Origin: Protula sp. h YS-2021
Lineage: Eukaryota; Annelida; Polychaeta; Sabellida; Serpulidae
Direction of reading: 5' to 3'
DNA: 64,000 nt
Assembly: GCA_949752745.1 (NCBI GenBank)
Contig: OX457028.1
Span: forward strand, 24,368,927 to 24,432,926
A program made the position numbers and the translations under genes. Positions 1 to 15,665 of the stretch are shown here, piece by piece (within the stretch, counting starts at the first letter, position 1; the number at the start of each line of letters is the position of its first letter). The notes under the pieces were generated by a model. That model had not been told where the DNA came from and made no database searches. It saw only the letters and a program-made list of their open reading frames with translations.

Positions 1-978
1 GGTGATCCGGTGTTCGCTTTTCTTCCAAGGAGAAGCTTTCTGAACGTTTACACAAAAGATATTCCAAGTCCGAGCTTTACTATTGAATTTTACGAAGTCC
101 AAAGATGAGTGATTCCTAAGTTGTACTGTAATTTTTAATCCAAAACTGTGTTGGCGGGTGCCGGTCTAGAGTGCAACTGCCGCTTAAGAAAAGCCTGACC
201 AGCCGTCCCAGTACGACCGGTCAAACCACTTTGTAAGCGAGATTTTCATTGGGTAGATGTGAAGGGCTAGGACAGACGGTATTGGTCACCTGGTCAAGAC
301 TATGGCCAATTTGAAGGCAGAGGAGTGCCCGTAATTAAGCTTTAAAGGCCTGTTTTATTTCGCGTTTGAAAATGCAATTTACTCTGTAAATGGGGGGGGG
401 TAAATTTTGCTCATCGTAAATTTAGTAGTGCTAAGATTAAGGGCTAGTCCCACATGGCGACACAGAGGGGGAGAATATCACTTTAATTACGCGACTTTCA
501 ACAATAGCTATACAAGTTGCACAGAAAGATCTTAAAGCTAACAATAGCAGGGTCTGAAACTAATTGGCGAGAGGATTACCACACCCATATCCAAATATGC
601 AAATAACCTATTGAAACAGCTGGTTTCAAATTAAGTTTTTTTTGTTCACACGTGAATAATAAAGGAAAACATAGACATTTAAATTTTAAGCCACTCGAAA
701 GGGAATACATGTAGTTTTTCCCGTTTGTAAACATTTAAAATATTCCTATTTATAATAGTACTTTGCAACCTGTACTTAGAATTCACATCGCAAGCCTATT
801 GAAAAGACTGTTGATTGGGAAAATTTTGAATCTTGAGTCGAAACGCTCTTTTGTAGTCATGACTCTTGATGAATTTTCAGAAAGACTTGTGGCATTAAGT
901 CCAGACTCAGTGACGCTTGGAGGAGCATAACCGGTAAGAGATCCCCTCTACACTGAGTATGGCAGAGCGTTACACGGC

Positions 979-1242
979 ATGGGATTAGAATTACCGCCAT
1001 TTGGAAAGGGCCGCGTAACCACATCAAAATTTTACAGTGTAAATGAACGAATGGGAAGTTACAATAAAACCTATGATACCGACGTGTTAGTGCCAGAAGA
1101 TTTAGGTTATATAGAACCGTATGCCGAACTGAAAACGTTACAATATGGGCGAAATCAAGAAAGTGCATCCTGTGAAATGTATGAAAGTGTTGCACAAACT
1201 AAGGGGCAGGAAACCGTGCATGCGCGAGAATGTGGGTTGCTT
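979..1242 (+). other. unrecognised open frame, possible exon
   Basis: An 88-codon open frame runs from an ATG at 979 to a good 5' splice-site match at 1243 (CTT|GTAAGT). The frame is also open for some distance upstream but is cut by a TAA at 928-930. The encoded peptide has no hydrophobic segment and I recognise no family. It could be a real exon of unknown type, a fragment of a mobile element, or chance. Only the frame and the donor-like site are seen directly. Confidence 0.15.
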
Positions 1243-3216
1243 GTAAGTACTTCTGCCTCATAGTCCTGACAGGATTGTGACTTGTGGCTGTTGTCCAAAG
1301 CAAATAATTTACTCAGATTCAAGGTCAAATGGCGTTGGCGAAATGTTATTTTACAGATTTCTTTGTTTAAAGCGGAAAGACTGTCATTTTTGAACGCATT
1401 GCATTTTTGAATGAAATGTGATCGGGAATTTCTAGAAATCTTTTGTATTTTTGTCACGTTCATAATGCCAGAATTAATAACGAAAGATGCGCAAAAGCCA
1501 ATTGACCTGAACAGTAAGTTAAAATGAGGGGGGAATGTCGCAAGAAAAGGAAACGCTGTAAAATTCCCCAAGCTGTAGAAAAAAAACAATCTAAAAAAGA
1601 AAGGAAAACAAAAGAAGGGACAAGTAAACTGAGTATACACATGGTGTTTGTAAATTGCGACTGCAAGATGCGGAAGCCATTTTTGACGTTAGTGATAACA
1701 GTATATACTGCGATACGCTGCGTGCGCGAAATGCTTTCATTGGTCCGATGTTAATATTTGCGGTAAAAGAGACAATAAATTGGAAAATGAACAATTTGCT
1801 TGTTCACAATGTAAATAACAACGGGTATTAAATGAGAAAGGAAAAAATACTGCTCAACGATTAATCAAAGAAGCCATGCTTATTTTTGAGACCTTCGCGG
1901 ATGCTTAAAAACGGTGGACTATGCGAATAAACTCTTTTAACTGACGGTGTATCCAAGTTACATAATGCTTCACGCACAATTAAGACACTGTCAAAATCGG
2001 GTAAAGTGTGAAGTGACATTTGCTGCTTTAAAATCTCCACATACATTCTGATATTAACTGTTTATTTCGTTTTCTTCACCTCCACCTCAATCATTTGATT
2101 ATGACACCTTACCGGAGGTGGAACAATAAGCTCTGCTCCTCTCTCAAGTAGTTCCCCTTTTAATAAGAATGCCCCGAACTGAAAACCAAGGATCTGATAA
2201 ATCCACACAATCTAGTATTTTAGAATGGCCCCTTCTCACCCTAAGCCGTAGACACAAAAGATATATTTCCTCGTGGAGTGACACCGATAAGAGCTTTCAT
2301 AGTATTACGGTGTTTTTAACCACTGAACTTGCAATGTTAAATTCCGGAGTCTGTCAATAAAAGATTCTGCGCAGTCTATGAAACATTTGGAATTGGAGTA
2401 CAACTGGGAATGAATCATGGCAAATAAATCCTTTTGCTAATCTTGGCAGACCAGTATATAACTACGGCTAGAATTTTACTTAAAACCTTTATCAATGTTG
2501 TAAAAATGCTGCATGCAGTAGATTCACTGATTTTGAATCGATCAGCTATGTCATGGCCGAAAAGTCCTAGTCTTAGCTTCAATAACAGTAATATAAACTC
2601 AGCTTTTAGGTGCAGGTTTCTTGGACTACCTTTCAGAACTCGAAAACTTGTATTTAATTTTGATACGATTTACAACACACGAGTATTTGCAACCTAGCCA
2701 GTATCGTATGTTTTTAAACTTTTGGATGGATAAAACCGTGCAACAAGTTGGAGTGCTCAACACTTCGCAGTCCTGTATAAAACTTGACCTGTTTGTCACC
2801 TGTTGGTAATGTATTTTTCGATGTCACTCTTGGGATTGAATATATCTTCACATATTTTCCTTCTTTGCTTTTTTACATAATTTTCGTTTAAGTCGTCTTT
2901 TATTGCTGATATTTTTGAAATCAATTTATGATTTTCTACTTTTAAAGACAGCATTTGTTTTCACATTAAATAGCTATGATCTTTTTTCTGAATTCACGCA
3001 AATACAATTCGTTTGAAACATTTTCGACGAAATTTTTGCCATGTAAATCTTGCTGAATACTACTATGGTTCAGACTGAATGACGCAAATCATGCAACACA
3101 AAAATACAAGATATATTTACATCAGTGCAAAGCAGCATACGTCTACTCGCTTGATAGCATTATTATTAATTTACACCGTTATTCTCCAACAGCCAGCTTC
3201 TATGGTGCCCCGGCTC

Positions 3217-3275
3217 GTTGTGTGTAACGCGTTTTTATCTTACAGACCCATTGGGATTCCACAAGAATAGTACTC
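3217..3275 (+). repeat. dispersed repeat fragment (pair with 10390-10452)
   Basis: The stretch around 'cagacccattgggattcc' resembles 10390-10452, around 'cagacccactgggattcc', on the same strand. Both end in 'atagtact'. They are two diverged copies of one dispersed repeat of unknown class. Confidence 0.4.
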
Positions 3276-5540
3276 ACTGAAGAGTGAAACTACTTTTTAA
3301 AAAATCCATCTGCTCTTCGCTTATACATAACAGATAGATTCGCTTACAGATCAACTGTTTTATACCAACGAGACGCACGTGTTTAACACGCAATTTTTAA
3401 CATTGTCGGGTGGATCAGAGATTTTGATAGCTGTGCATTTTCAATTTTGACCATTTTAATCATATACTAGCCACACGCGTAATTATGCCAATTACCAAAC
3501 AATAACTTGGCAGTGTAAGCAAATAATTAAAAAATTATAACTAGTGAATAATTCTTGGGCTGATTAGATGCATTAATAATACGAACCTTCCTTTGATTCT
3601 TTGCAAAATACAACCGTTAAGGATTTTTAAAGAACTGATTGCTAAGAAATTATTTTTAAAAAATTTCAGCTGCCCATAGCCCTTTGAGGGAACAGGTCCA
3701 TTTTCTATTTTAATTGTTTTTATCATAAATTATCTATAAACGGAATATGAAAAGGATTGTTGAAAGAATAAAGCCATGAACATGCTAATAAATGATATTA
3801 ATAAAATGTCAGTCGTTACTGCGAACTGGTAGTTCTTGATATTTTTTTGTTAACTCAAGTTATAAATCCAATAGAAATACGACTGAATAAAGAAGTGAGC
3901 GAAGTAACATTTAAATTTCAAAACCTGTCAGCTGGGCCACAATTCTTTCAGGGATCTTACCTATATGCAATATCGTACTTTTTAGCATGTGCTAGCAATA
4001 TGAAAATAATAACCAAGGGAGGAATTTATCAAATAGAAAATGCCATCTGGCTCATAACCTTTCAGAAGGGTCTGGTGCGTTTACAATATGTACCGTCGCT
4101 GTCTTCGCGACAAGCTATATATTGCTCAAAAAAGATCTTTGAAGAAATGAAGGCGTGAGAATGTTAAGACCTTATTTTTAAAGTGTCAGCTGAGCCGTAG
4201 TTCCTTTACGCATCTGACCCATTTGTCATCATGGAACAGCTATGTATTGAATATGATGGAACAATATTGTAGAACTTGTCAATAAATTATTTTCATTAAT
4301 AATTAGCTGAGATTTTGTCCTTTCACAGTTCTGTTAACAAGAAGTATCACCAGAGAGACCATATTACCTGTGCTTGTTTACCTTCTTACAAAACGACAAG
4401 AATACTTATCTTAATATTGAAAGCACGTTTAATAACAAAAAAAACAGCTACTAGCGCATGTCGAATAACTTTACAATAAATCAATTTCGTGTCGCTTGAA
4501 AGGCCCTCCAAAGATAGCCACAGATTTCTTGCATGGGAATATCAAAGTATCAAACACTGTGGCACATTTCAGAAACACAAAACCCAAGAATTACACACAA
4601 ACAAATAGATTAAACATCCACACAATATGACCTTTTCTGATGAGATTTAGGATACCAAGCACGACTGTTATGGATTTCTAATTTTGCTCAAGAACCTAAA
4701 AAGCTCAATTTTACCTTTTTACAAACCATTGAATCGTTGATCCGTACAGCGCACACACTAGGTCTGCTGTTTCTGTTCATGTAAAATTTAATTACATATT
4801 TTGTGAAATATGTAGTACATGACGGAAATTCTATCTTTCCTTTAGACAATTTTTCATATGCATGATATCAATATTAAGATATGCACTCTTTCTGCTAGGT
4901 GCATTGGGAATAAACAAAGACGAAAAATGCAAGAAATTGAAATTTAAAACACTATTAATCAACCATTTTCCATTTAAAATAATATTTATTACAAGTGACA
5001 AAAAGCAAAAGTCTAACAGTAGAATAAAAATGATTGGATATAAAATGCATAGTTATGTAAGTTAGTGGGATATTAAAAGTTGAATTAAAAGCCAACAGAA
5101 ATCCCATAAATATTCTAACCGCATACAGTTCAAACTATCTGGTTCTACTAGAGAATGCATTGGAATGCATTTTTATCTCAAATATTGACTCTTACGAGCA
5201 CCAGCTTGTTAACCCCTTCGGATTAGGCACAGCATTCAAGGAGAAATTAGAATTCTGACTGAAGATTCACGAGATCCTTTTTTATTTATATAATTTCTCT
5301 TAGAAATATTGTTCATAGGCCATGACAATTGCAAGCAACTACAGGTGTTTAAATTATGAAAAGCAATCCCAACGCCTCCTTACCAAACTATCAATATGGT
5401 TGGTTAACACTTGAGTGAGGATTTCAAGGAAAATGAGAATAGATATCCTGTATTTTGCATATTTTCCAACTTTATTTAAAACAAAGCACACAAAACTTGT
5501 GATGATATCACATCAGTCCAAAACTTAAAACCCAAAGTTA

Positions 5541-5880
5541 ACTAGACCGTTTTCGCTACCGAAAAGCGAAAATTGTAAATAAATACGATTTTGATTTTCA
5601 GAATAGCCCGGAACTGGGAGGTCAAGGTCACCAAGGTACCTCTTACATATCGTCTTTTAGGCCCAAAGGGTAAAAAATAATCTCAAAATCTCTCACCAAT
5701 TTCGATATAATGGCGAACCGTTCACTAAGGTCAAGGTAAAAAAAATTGCAAAGTTTAGGACGTCTCATTATTCTCTATCAGTGAAATTTTCTTTTCCTTT
5801 GTGAAAACGCGTAAACTAAAATATTTAAAACCAGTCACACTAACACTGGTTTTTAGCAAAAATGGTCCCCGTATTGCTGG
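5541..5880 (-). mobile_element. Helitron-like terminus with satellite-type interior (minus strand)
   Basis: Read on the minus strand, the segment ends with an 8-bp-stem hairpin (5550-5572, ttttcgct / agcgaaaa, 7-nt loop), a few bases, then CTAG at 5542-5545 followed by T. A short hairpin followed by CTRR and insertion next to T is the diagnostic 3' end of Helitrons. Inside lies sequence with the 'ggtcaaggtcacc' and 'ataatggcgaaccg' type motifs of the satellite seen at 13.8-16.4 kb. A second similar end, plus strand, is at 16432-16474. No Rep/helicase gene is visible, so it would be non-autonomous. The 5' end is not located. Confidence 0.4.
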
Positions 5881-8560
<2,680 letters not shown>

Positions 8561-9120
8561 TCCCAGCAGGCAAAATGACGTCTTTAAGACGTCTAAAAGA
8601 CGTAATTTTTGGACCATCATGACGTCTTAAAGACGTCTGAAAAAGGTGGATTTTGCAACAAAAACGGACGTCCTTTTTGAGACGTAAAAAAGACGTCCTA
8701 TTAAGACCTAAAAAGGACGTCCTGTTTGGACGTAAAAAAGACGTCGTTTTTGGACGTCTTTATGACGTCTATAAAAGGTCGATTTTGCAACAAAAAAAGA
8801 CGTCTTTTGGAGGACGTGAAAAGACGTCGTTTTCGGACGTGACTACCACATCTGAAAAAGATCGATTCCGCAATTTTTTCTGATGTCAATTTTATAGAAA
8901 TCTATTTGGAGAATAAACTAGATTAAACACAAGAAATACAATATTGTTGCTCTATACAATTGTATTGCTTTTTCTGTAAAATGAACATATAGAATACATA
9001 ATCGCAACAACGCTTTAGCAATAAAAATCTTGTCCTTGAAGCTAACCTGAATCACCATTCTTTTGCCCGAGCACACAAATACATAAAAATGCACTCTGCT
9101 GTCTTACTAAATGAGCACTA

Positions 9121-9265
9121 AATCACAAGGTGCGCTGCGGAAAAGCGCTGAATCACAAATCGCAGTGAAGAAAGCGCACCGAATCACAAGGTGCGCTGTG
9201 GAAAAGCGCTGAATCACAAATCGCAGTGAAGAAAGCGCACCGAATCACAAGGCGCGCTGAACAAA
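9121..9265 (+). repeat. 61-bp tandem repeat, about 2.3 copies
   Basis: Units begin 'aatcacaagg' at 9121, 9182 and 9243, an exact 61-bp period with very few differences. It lies inside the 8561-10874 element. Confidence 0.9.
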
Positions 9266-10389
9266 GCAAGCTGTTGGTGGTCCGAACTATCTTTAGCGTG
9301 CCGAATAGTTCATCGTTTCGCTGTGGCAGTGCGTACATCAAACAGACGGATGGACGGGCAGACACACGGACCAGCCAGAATGAAAGAGGTTGCACCCGTT
9401 TATTTCTCCAAACCGAAGGATGAAACTGTATAAAAAAATATAAATTCATAGATACATATACTCAATCAAATTCGCTTGTCATGCACTTTAAATAAACAAC
9501 ATAAACCATTCAATTTAAGTAATTTCTCGCTGTAAATCCAGTTAAATAATGGTGCAGAATCTGTGATTAGGTTTACACCAGTAAGAAATTACTGAATAAT
9601 TTCTCATAAATCCCATTAAACAATAAGGCATTGAAGTGAATACACTCACACCAACCTTTTGTTTATTGCTACAAATCAATACCAAATCACGCAAAGTTAT
9701 TTTATATATATTTACCGATTAGGCCTCCTCACATTCATTTGACAGGCCCAGTACACAACGTAGACAGGCAGGAGAGCCGTAGAAAACCCTGAAATATACG
9801 TAATAAGGCCTTATCACACTTTGGGTGTTTCGAATAAAATTCGCAAAAACTTTGAATTTCGACTTTCATTTTTATTCCCAGTTATAGTTTGTATTCGAAG
9901 CGCAGAATTTTTGTGCATTTTATTCGAACACCAAAATGTGATTTGGCTTAGACCGGTAACAGACCGTATCACTTCTGTTGAAACGTATTGTAATTTCATT
10001 GTCATTCACTTCACCTCAACAAAACTGTCCTACAAAACTGTTGACAAACCTGTCAGGTAAAACAAAGCTGTCCGAGAAATATTTTATTTTGTTGTTTTAA
10101 TAGAATCATATATTATCGCCCATTTAGAGCGCTGATTTTAAAATACACTTTACTTGACATAATAAGCAAATACATCAAACCATTTATATTAAAGCCAATA
10201 ATAAACCTTACCTTTTAAATTGACAATAAATCCCAATTTCTTCAAAATATGAGATAAAAAATGGTGCGTGATATCGTAAATAACCGCCTTGTGTTCAACC
10301 GGATAACGTCGTTATAAAACAACTGACCTCTGATGAGATCTATTTGTTATGTATACGTTGTTGGTCAACAGACAACCTCTACGACGGTT

Positions 10390-10452
10390 CGGTATTTTGT
10401 GTCTAACACTTTTTTCGCAGACCCACTGGGATTCCGCGGAAAATAGTACTTA
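10390..10452 (+). repeat. dispersed repeat fragment (pair with 3217-3275)
   Basis: This is the second copy of the repeat described at 3217-3275, with the same order of motifs ending in 'atagtact'. It also lies inside the 8561-10874 element. Confidence 0.4.
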
Positions 10453-10874
10453 TAAAACATATAATATATATATATATATATAGAACACAAAAATCTAAGT
10501 TGTAGATTTTGTGCGTATATATATTTAACAAGACTGGAAATACTAATAGTTGGCGTATTTTAAACAATTTCGATCTGTAACTTTTTAAAATCTTGTTTTT
10601 ACCGGCGTCAGAGCAAAAAATATTTATTAATTATTGGATAAAACAAGCAAGGAATGCAACTTTGGATTGCAGACCTTATTTTGTGACCTCTTTGCGATGT
10701 GACCAAAATGAGACCTTTTTGGACCTGTCGAATATCCATATATGGTCTCAATTATGTCGCGACCAAAGTGGGACCTTTTTGGGATTTTCCTAATGTCCAG
10801 ACTTGGTCTGAATCACGTCGTGACCATATTGTGACCTTTTTCAGACCATATTTTACGTCTTTTGCCTGCTGGGA

Positions 10875-12600
10875 TGATAATGTGGAAATTGGTTGCCGTG
10901 CTATTAAACATTTTTCACATCCTTTTCATTAGCCACCAAGGCGACTTAAGTAACTTAAAGCCAAGTCAGTATGAAAATGTGAGTATTGCAATTAGATAAA
11001 ATAGATATAAATTAATCCATACATGCACTTATCACTAAATCAACACTACTGCAATAGAATTGTGCCTTATTTTATTAAAATAATTATTACATTTTGTTTA
11101 ACGCCAGACTGATTTTAGATTAAACTTGGAGATGCAAAATTACTGCAGAATAAAAATGTAATCCAGGCTCCTCATTTACGTTGCTTATGCCTACATCTTA
11201 TAAAGAAAATTAATTTAGGAATAAATGGAAACCATGTATCTTTAAACGTATATTAAAGGCTGATTTATTTTCTACAGATCAGTAGAATAGATACTTGTTA
11301 AATTTTGATCATTCGCAAGGAAAAAGTCCGACACAAAATAAGAAAACTTAAACTCGGCATGTGAAGAGTACCGGCAAGAAGTGCTCTTTTCATCGTTGAA
11401 AACTTACGCGCTATAATTCCTCACATGCTGTAGATATTGGGCTGAGGTAGTTTCTACTATGCCTGCCTTATACATGGTTTCAATATCCCCTCTTGTGTAG
11501 TGAAAAAATGTGGAATATTAGGCATAATTAATGCAAAAAATCGTATTTCCACGTTACCAGAGAAGAAGCAAAAAGCTGAAAAACTCATGACAGGTGTAAA
11601 TTTACTAAAAATGTTAATACAATATTCAGTTAATTAAGGCTTGAAAATGGACAACAAACACTTACCAAAGAATTTATGAACTTTTTCAAGTGACCCCCTG
11701 TGTGTTGAACCAAGCACAGCGACGACAATTGTGAACATACTTCTACACTTTACAATTTTGGTATGCCCAAATGATTACACAACAATTTAAAATACAATTT
11801 GTTATGGAGGGACTTTTAGTCGTGGTATACCAGGGTACTAAACAAAATATTCCAGTTTTTCAGAGCACTGCATATAAAGTGCAAATAAATGTCAAAACAA
11901 AGTGGAGGAGGATCAACCAGATACGAAAAAAGTATGTCTCTGCATAATTTGACAGTGTCAGACTATGTCGGTGAGAGGAAATCAGACTGAAACGAAGTAA
12001 AATCACTATGGGGATTGAAAACCCCCAAGTGTAATAGTGCCTCACTTTTGCGATTTTTAGAATCTGAAGGAAAGCTGTAATACCTTTAATCTGCCATATG
12101 AAAATATCATTCCTTGATGATTGTTTTACTTTAACATTCATCTAAATGGATGAGGTTTGTGTGGGTTTACGTAAAAACACATAAAATGAGGCAATGTTGA
12201 AGAATATGGGATCGGAATTCGTTTGGCTTAGAGCAATGTTTAATGCGTGCAGCGGGAATAGAACTGCCTGGCTCCTTAATAAATGCGACTTGGTGTAACA
12301 AATCCAGTGCTCATCAGGTAAACATGCGGCTATGAAAAACTCATGTTGGCCGTGATGCATTTATGATGCATATGTAGGAAAAGCTTTGTTATTCTGTGTT
12401 ACTACTAGATAGTAATTTGAGTGTTATCATTCCAACCTGCAAACTTTATTGGCAACTAGGTATAAGTTTGTAGTTTTTCTCGAATTTCTGCCCTTTTTTC
12501 CTTCTTTTGGATGGTTTCCAAAAAAAAAAAAAACTCCTCCTACAGTATTTGACAGACGAAGATGCAACTTGGCACATGTATAGAAGCTGACGAAATCTCG
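10875..12600. other. gene-free stretch
   Basis: AT-rich sequence with no recognisable gene or repeat structure. Open frames are short and lack supporting features. Confidence 0.5.
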
Positions 12601-12604
12601 GTGA

Positions 12605-12960
12605 TTCCAAATTGTTTTTGACCTCAACGGTCAAGGTGAAGGTCAAATTGGGGTCAATATCTTTCCATGAAATGATTTCCAGAAAACGCTTGCATCAGCG
12701 GAGATTTATATTTGGTACACTTATAGACGGTCACTTGGTCTCGGCGAAACAGCAAATATTTTTTGAACTTGACCTCAAGGTCAAAGTGAGGTCAAAATAT
12801 TTTCAAAACACCTATTAATCACGAAAAGTGTCCATAAGAGTGCTCAGATCCCAACTCGAATATGTAAAACGTACTCAGTTCCATCCTGAATCTTGATCTG
12901 GAGGGTCAAGGTGAAAGATCACCTGACTAGTGCCATTATTGATCGGCCGACTTATCTCGA
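12605..12960 (+). repeat. degenerate copies of the 'ggtcaaggtcaaa' satellite
   Basis: It contains repeated 'cggtcaaggtgaaggtcaaa' and 'cctcaaggtcaaagtgaggt' blocks with the same spacing logic as the better-preserved array at 13782-14440. The foldback element at 12969-13771 appears inserted between this part and the main array. Confidence 0.5.
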
Positions 12961-12968
12961 ACGGGTCT

Positions 12969-13771
12969 AGGCGGTCTCCCCCCCCCCCCGGCGGACTCCC
13001 CCCTGCCAACTCCCCCCTGGCGATCTCCCCCCCGTAGGCTGACTCCCCCCCGTCCTTCTCCCTCCATGGCAGATTTTTTTAGTTAGTAAAACTTAAATCA
13101 GCAAAACTTGTACATTTCATTCCTTTTTTAATTTTCAACCTCACCTTTCATCTACTTTTACATACTTATCACTAGGAAATTAATCTGCTTTAAAATAGAA
13201 TTACGAAATTACAATCAAACACTTACTGTAAACTGATGTTTCAAATGTGATCACGAAATTTAATCTACAGATCACCAGCTTTACTGTGTCACCACCTTAC
13301 TGCATTCCTCGTATAGTCGTAATGAATTCTCCGTTCTCCGGACGCAAATCTGATATCCATAAATAAACCAAACTACTCCGGAAAACATTATCATCAGTAG
13401 CCTACTCTGGCGATGAAGGCTAATAAACAATTGAAATTCTTGTGCATGCAATGAGCATAACAGTTGATCCGACGTTTCATTGATTCGGTCAAAAATTCAA
13501 TATATCAATCACTTAATTAAACAGATTAAAGAAACATCAATAACCCTTTCTTCTTCATACATCAATAAGGAAAGCAAGTTTGAAGGGGGAGAAGGAAAGA
13601 AGGAGTGAAATGTACAAGTTTTGCTGATGTAAGTTTTAAAAAAATCTGCCGTGGGGGGGGGCGGGGGGGAGAAGGACAGGGGGAGACCGCCTAGGGGGGG
13701 GGGAGACCGCCAGGGGGGAAATCGCCGGGGGGAAACCGCCGGGGGGGAAAGCGCCAGGGGGGAGACCGCCT
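12969..13771. mobile_element. 803-bp foldback element with G/C-rich subrepeated inverted ends
   Basis: The left end begins 'aggcggtctccccccc' and the right end is its inverse, '...ggggggagaccgcct'. Both ends are built from several copies of an approximately 15-bp unit, (ga)ccgcc(a)gggggg on the G strand. The inverted similarity continues inward through 'ggcagattttttt' and 'cagcaaaacttgtacattt', giving arms of roughly 160-190 bp around an AT-rich centre. No coding frame belongs to it. The element interrupts the satellite block. Confidence 0.75.
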
Positions 13772-13781
13772 GTTCCCTCTC

Positions 13782-14440
13782 GAACACGGTTGGGGATAGA
13801 GCGATTTTGAGCTCATTTTCGACCCTTCGGGTCTAAACAACATTATATAAGAGGTACCTCGGTGACCTTGACACTCTCGGTCAGGTTTAGGTCAAAAACG
13901 GGAAGTTGACTAGAGATAGATAGATAGATATATAGATAGAGAGATAGAATTCTGAACTCATTCTCTACCGTTTGGCCTTACATGAGAAGTAACACGGTGA
14001 CTTTGACGTTCTTGGTCACGGGCAAGATCAAAAACCGGAAGTTGACTATTATCTCGTAAACGGTTAGAGATAGAACGCTTTTCGACTCTTTGGGCCTAAA
14101 CAACGTTACATAAGATCTACCTCGGTGACCTTGACCTTCTCTGTCACGGTCAAGGTAAAAACCGGAAGCGGACTGTTATCTCGAAAAGGGTTAGAGATGG
14201 AGCGCTTTTGACTTCATTTTCGACGCTCTGGGCTTAAATAACACTACATAAGAGGTACCACAGTGCCTCGACCTTCTCGATCACGGTCAAGATGAAAAAT
14301 GGGAAGTTGACTATTATCTCGAAAACTATTAAATATAGAGTGATGTTGGGTTCATTTTTAACCCTGTGGGCCAAAACAATGACAAAGAAGGTGTACTGCG
14401 TGACTTTGAGCTTCTTGGTCATAATTTAATACAGATAATT
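13782..14440 (+). repeat. satellite array, about 130-140-bp unit
   Basis: Each unit contains 'gttagagatagagcg', a stretch like 'cgacccttcgggtct', 'ataagaggtacctcggtgacc' in variant form, and 'ggaagttgac'. Roughly five diverged units follow in tandem. The same unit recurs at 15955-16400 and as fragments at 5600-5760 and 12605-12960. A (GATA)n tract sits at about 13912-13947. Confidence 0.75.
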
Positions 14441-14990
14441 TCTTTAGTGTTTTCTGCAAGTGGGCCAATCTCGCTATCTAGCGGAATTCTGTCCAGTTTA
14501 GTTTCATTTTCTGTTCCACATTCCGAGGAGTTTTAATTTCTAAGCCAATCAGATGCGATTAGACAAGCAGTAGAGTGTGGTAATTGTCACGGACACCACT
14601 TGTTTCCTGTATATAATGGCTTGCATCATGCATTTTGATCAGTCTTGTTTCCATTAGCGAAGACCTAGACGCTACCAATCAAACTATGCCATGGGTCGTT
14701 GCCAGAATCGCAGTTAGAGCAAAAACTTCTGGTCCGCCATTTAAAGGCAGATAATAGTTTCTAGGCCCTGGGGTCTAGAGTTAGTCATAGTTATGTTATG
14801 ACATAAGGTTATAGTTTGGCTATAAGGCCCGGGCTTCAGACCGGTTCGAGTATTCGTTTTTAAACTCCAACCGGGCGAGCCCAGGGGGTCTATAGGATTG
14901 CCCTCTGTCCTCCCGTCCGTCTATCCGTTCGTCCGCCCGTCTGTCCGTCCCTCCGTCCGTCCGTGTGTGACACTTTGGATGCTTTTTGTT
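14441..14990. other. gene-free stretch with CCGT simple repeat
   Basis: No gene seen. An impure (ccgt)n tract lies at about 14913-14966, just before the 180-bp tandem array. Confidence 0.6.
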
Positions 14991-15665
14991 TCCACCCAAG
15001 TTCTCCGAAACTATTTACCGTAGGCATATGCAACCTTGCATAGTAAAAATATATATATTGAAGTTGTGCAGCGTCATGTTATTTTTCAACTCGGTAAAAA
15101 ATTGCCAAAATGGTGACTTGTCAAAAATTGCCATTTTTTTATATAACTATAATGTAAGACTTACGCGATTTTCACGCGAGTTCTCCGAAACTTTTTACCC
15201 TAGGCATATGCAACCTTGCACAATAAAAATATATATATTGAAGTTGTACAACGTTGTGTTACTTTTCAACTCGGTAAAAAACTGCCAAAATGGCGACTTG
15301 CCAAAAATGCCAATTTTTTTACATAACTATAATGTAAGACTTAGGTGGTTTCCACGCGAGTTCTCCGAAACTAATTACCCTGATCACATGCAACCTTGTA
15401 CAGTAAAAATATATATATTGAATATATATGAGTAACGTTGTGTTATTTTTCAAATCGGCCAAAAATTGCCAAAATGGCGACTTGTCAAAAATTGTGATTC
15501 TTGAGTTAACTGCAATGTTAGATTTGGGTGCTTTCCACGCGAGTTCTACGAAACTATTTATCCTAGTCATATTCTGCACAGTGAATATATATAAATTGAA
15601 GTTGTGCAATGTCGTATTATTTATCCGAATTGGTCAAAAATTGCCAAAATGGCGACTTGTTGTGT
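14991..15665 (+). repeat. 180-bp tandem repeat, about 3.7 copies
   Basis: The landmark 'ttctccgaaact' occurs at 15001, 15181 and 15361, and as 'ttctacgaaact' near 15544, giving an exact 180-bp period and then one about 2-3 bp longer. Because 180 is a multiple of three, a repetitive 149-codon frame stays open (14986-15435). I treat that frame as a by-product. Confidence 0.9.

Larger units (their letters stand above)
1..5540. other. gene-free AT-rich stretch
   Basis: I see no recognisable gene. The stretch is AT-rich and unique-looking, with short open frames only. The longest are 979-1263 (+), listed separately, and 3847-4158 (+, 103 codons). I recognise no domain in the second; a degenerate echo of part of it follows at about 4185-4235. 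They could be remnants of a mobile element, or the upstream flank or intron of the gene that starts near 27.4 kb. Confidence 0.5.
8561..10874. mobile_element. 2.3-kb inverted-repeat DNA element with subterminal motif arrays
   Basis: The left end starts 'tcccagcaggcaaaatgacg' (8561) and the right end is its inverted counterpart, '...ttttgcctgctggga' (10855-10874): 15 bp perfect, then a one-base indel, then 5 more matching bases. Just inside the left end (8575-8880) is an array of degenerate 'gacgtc' motifs spaced roughly every 15-40 bp. Inside the right end (10680-10860) is a different array built on 'gacctttttgg' and 'gtgacc'. No transposase frame is visible, so the element looks non-autonomous. 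No convincing target-site duplication was found. Superfamily not assigned. Confidence 0.7.

Noticed and set aside
8653..8883. Repetitive basic protein frame (RKKDVL-type repeats)
   Set aside because: It is made of the 'gacgtc' motif array of the 8561-10874 element and is also open on the other strand, so it is not coding.
14986..15435. 149-codon repetitive protein frame
   Set aside because: It lies entirely in the 180-bp tandem repeat, whose length keeps one frame open by arithmetic. The fourth unit, with a shifted period, breaks it.
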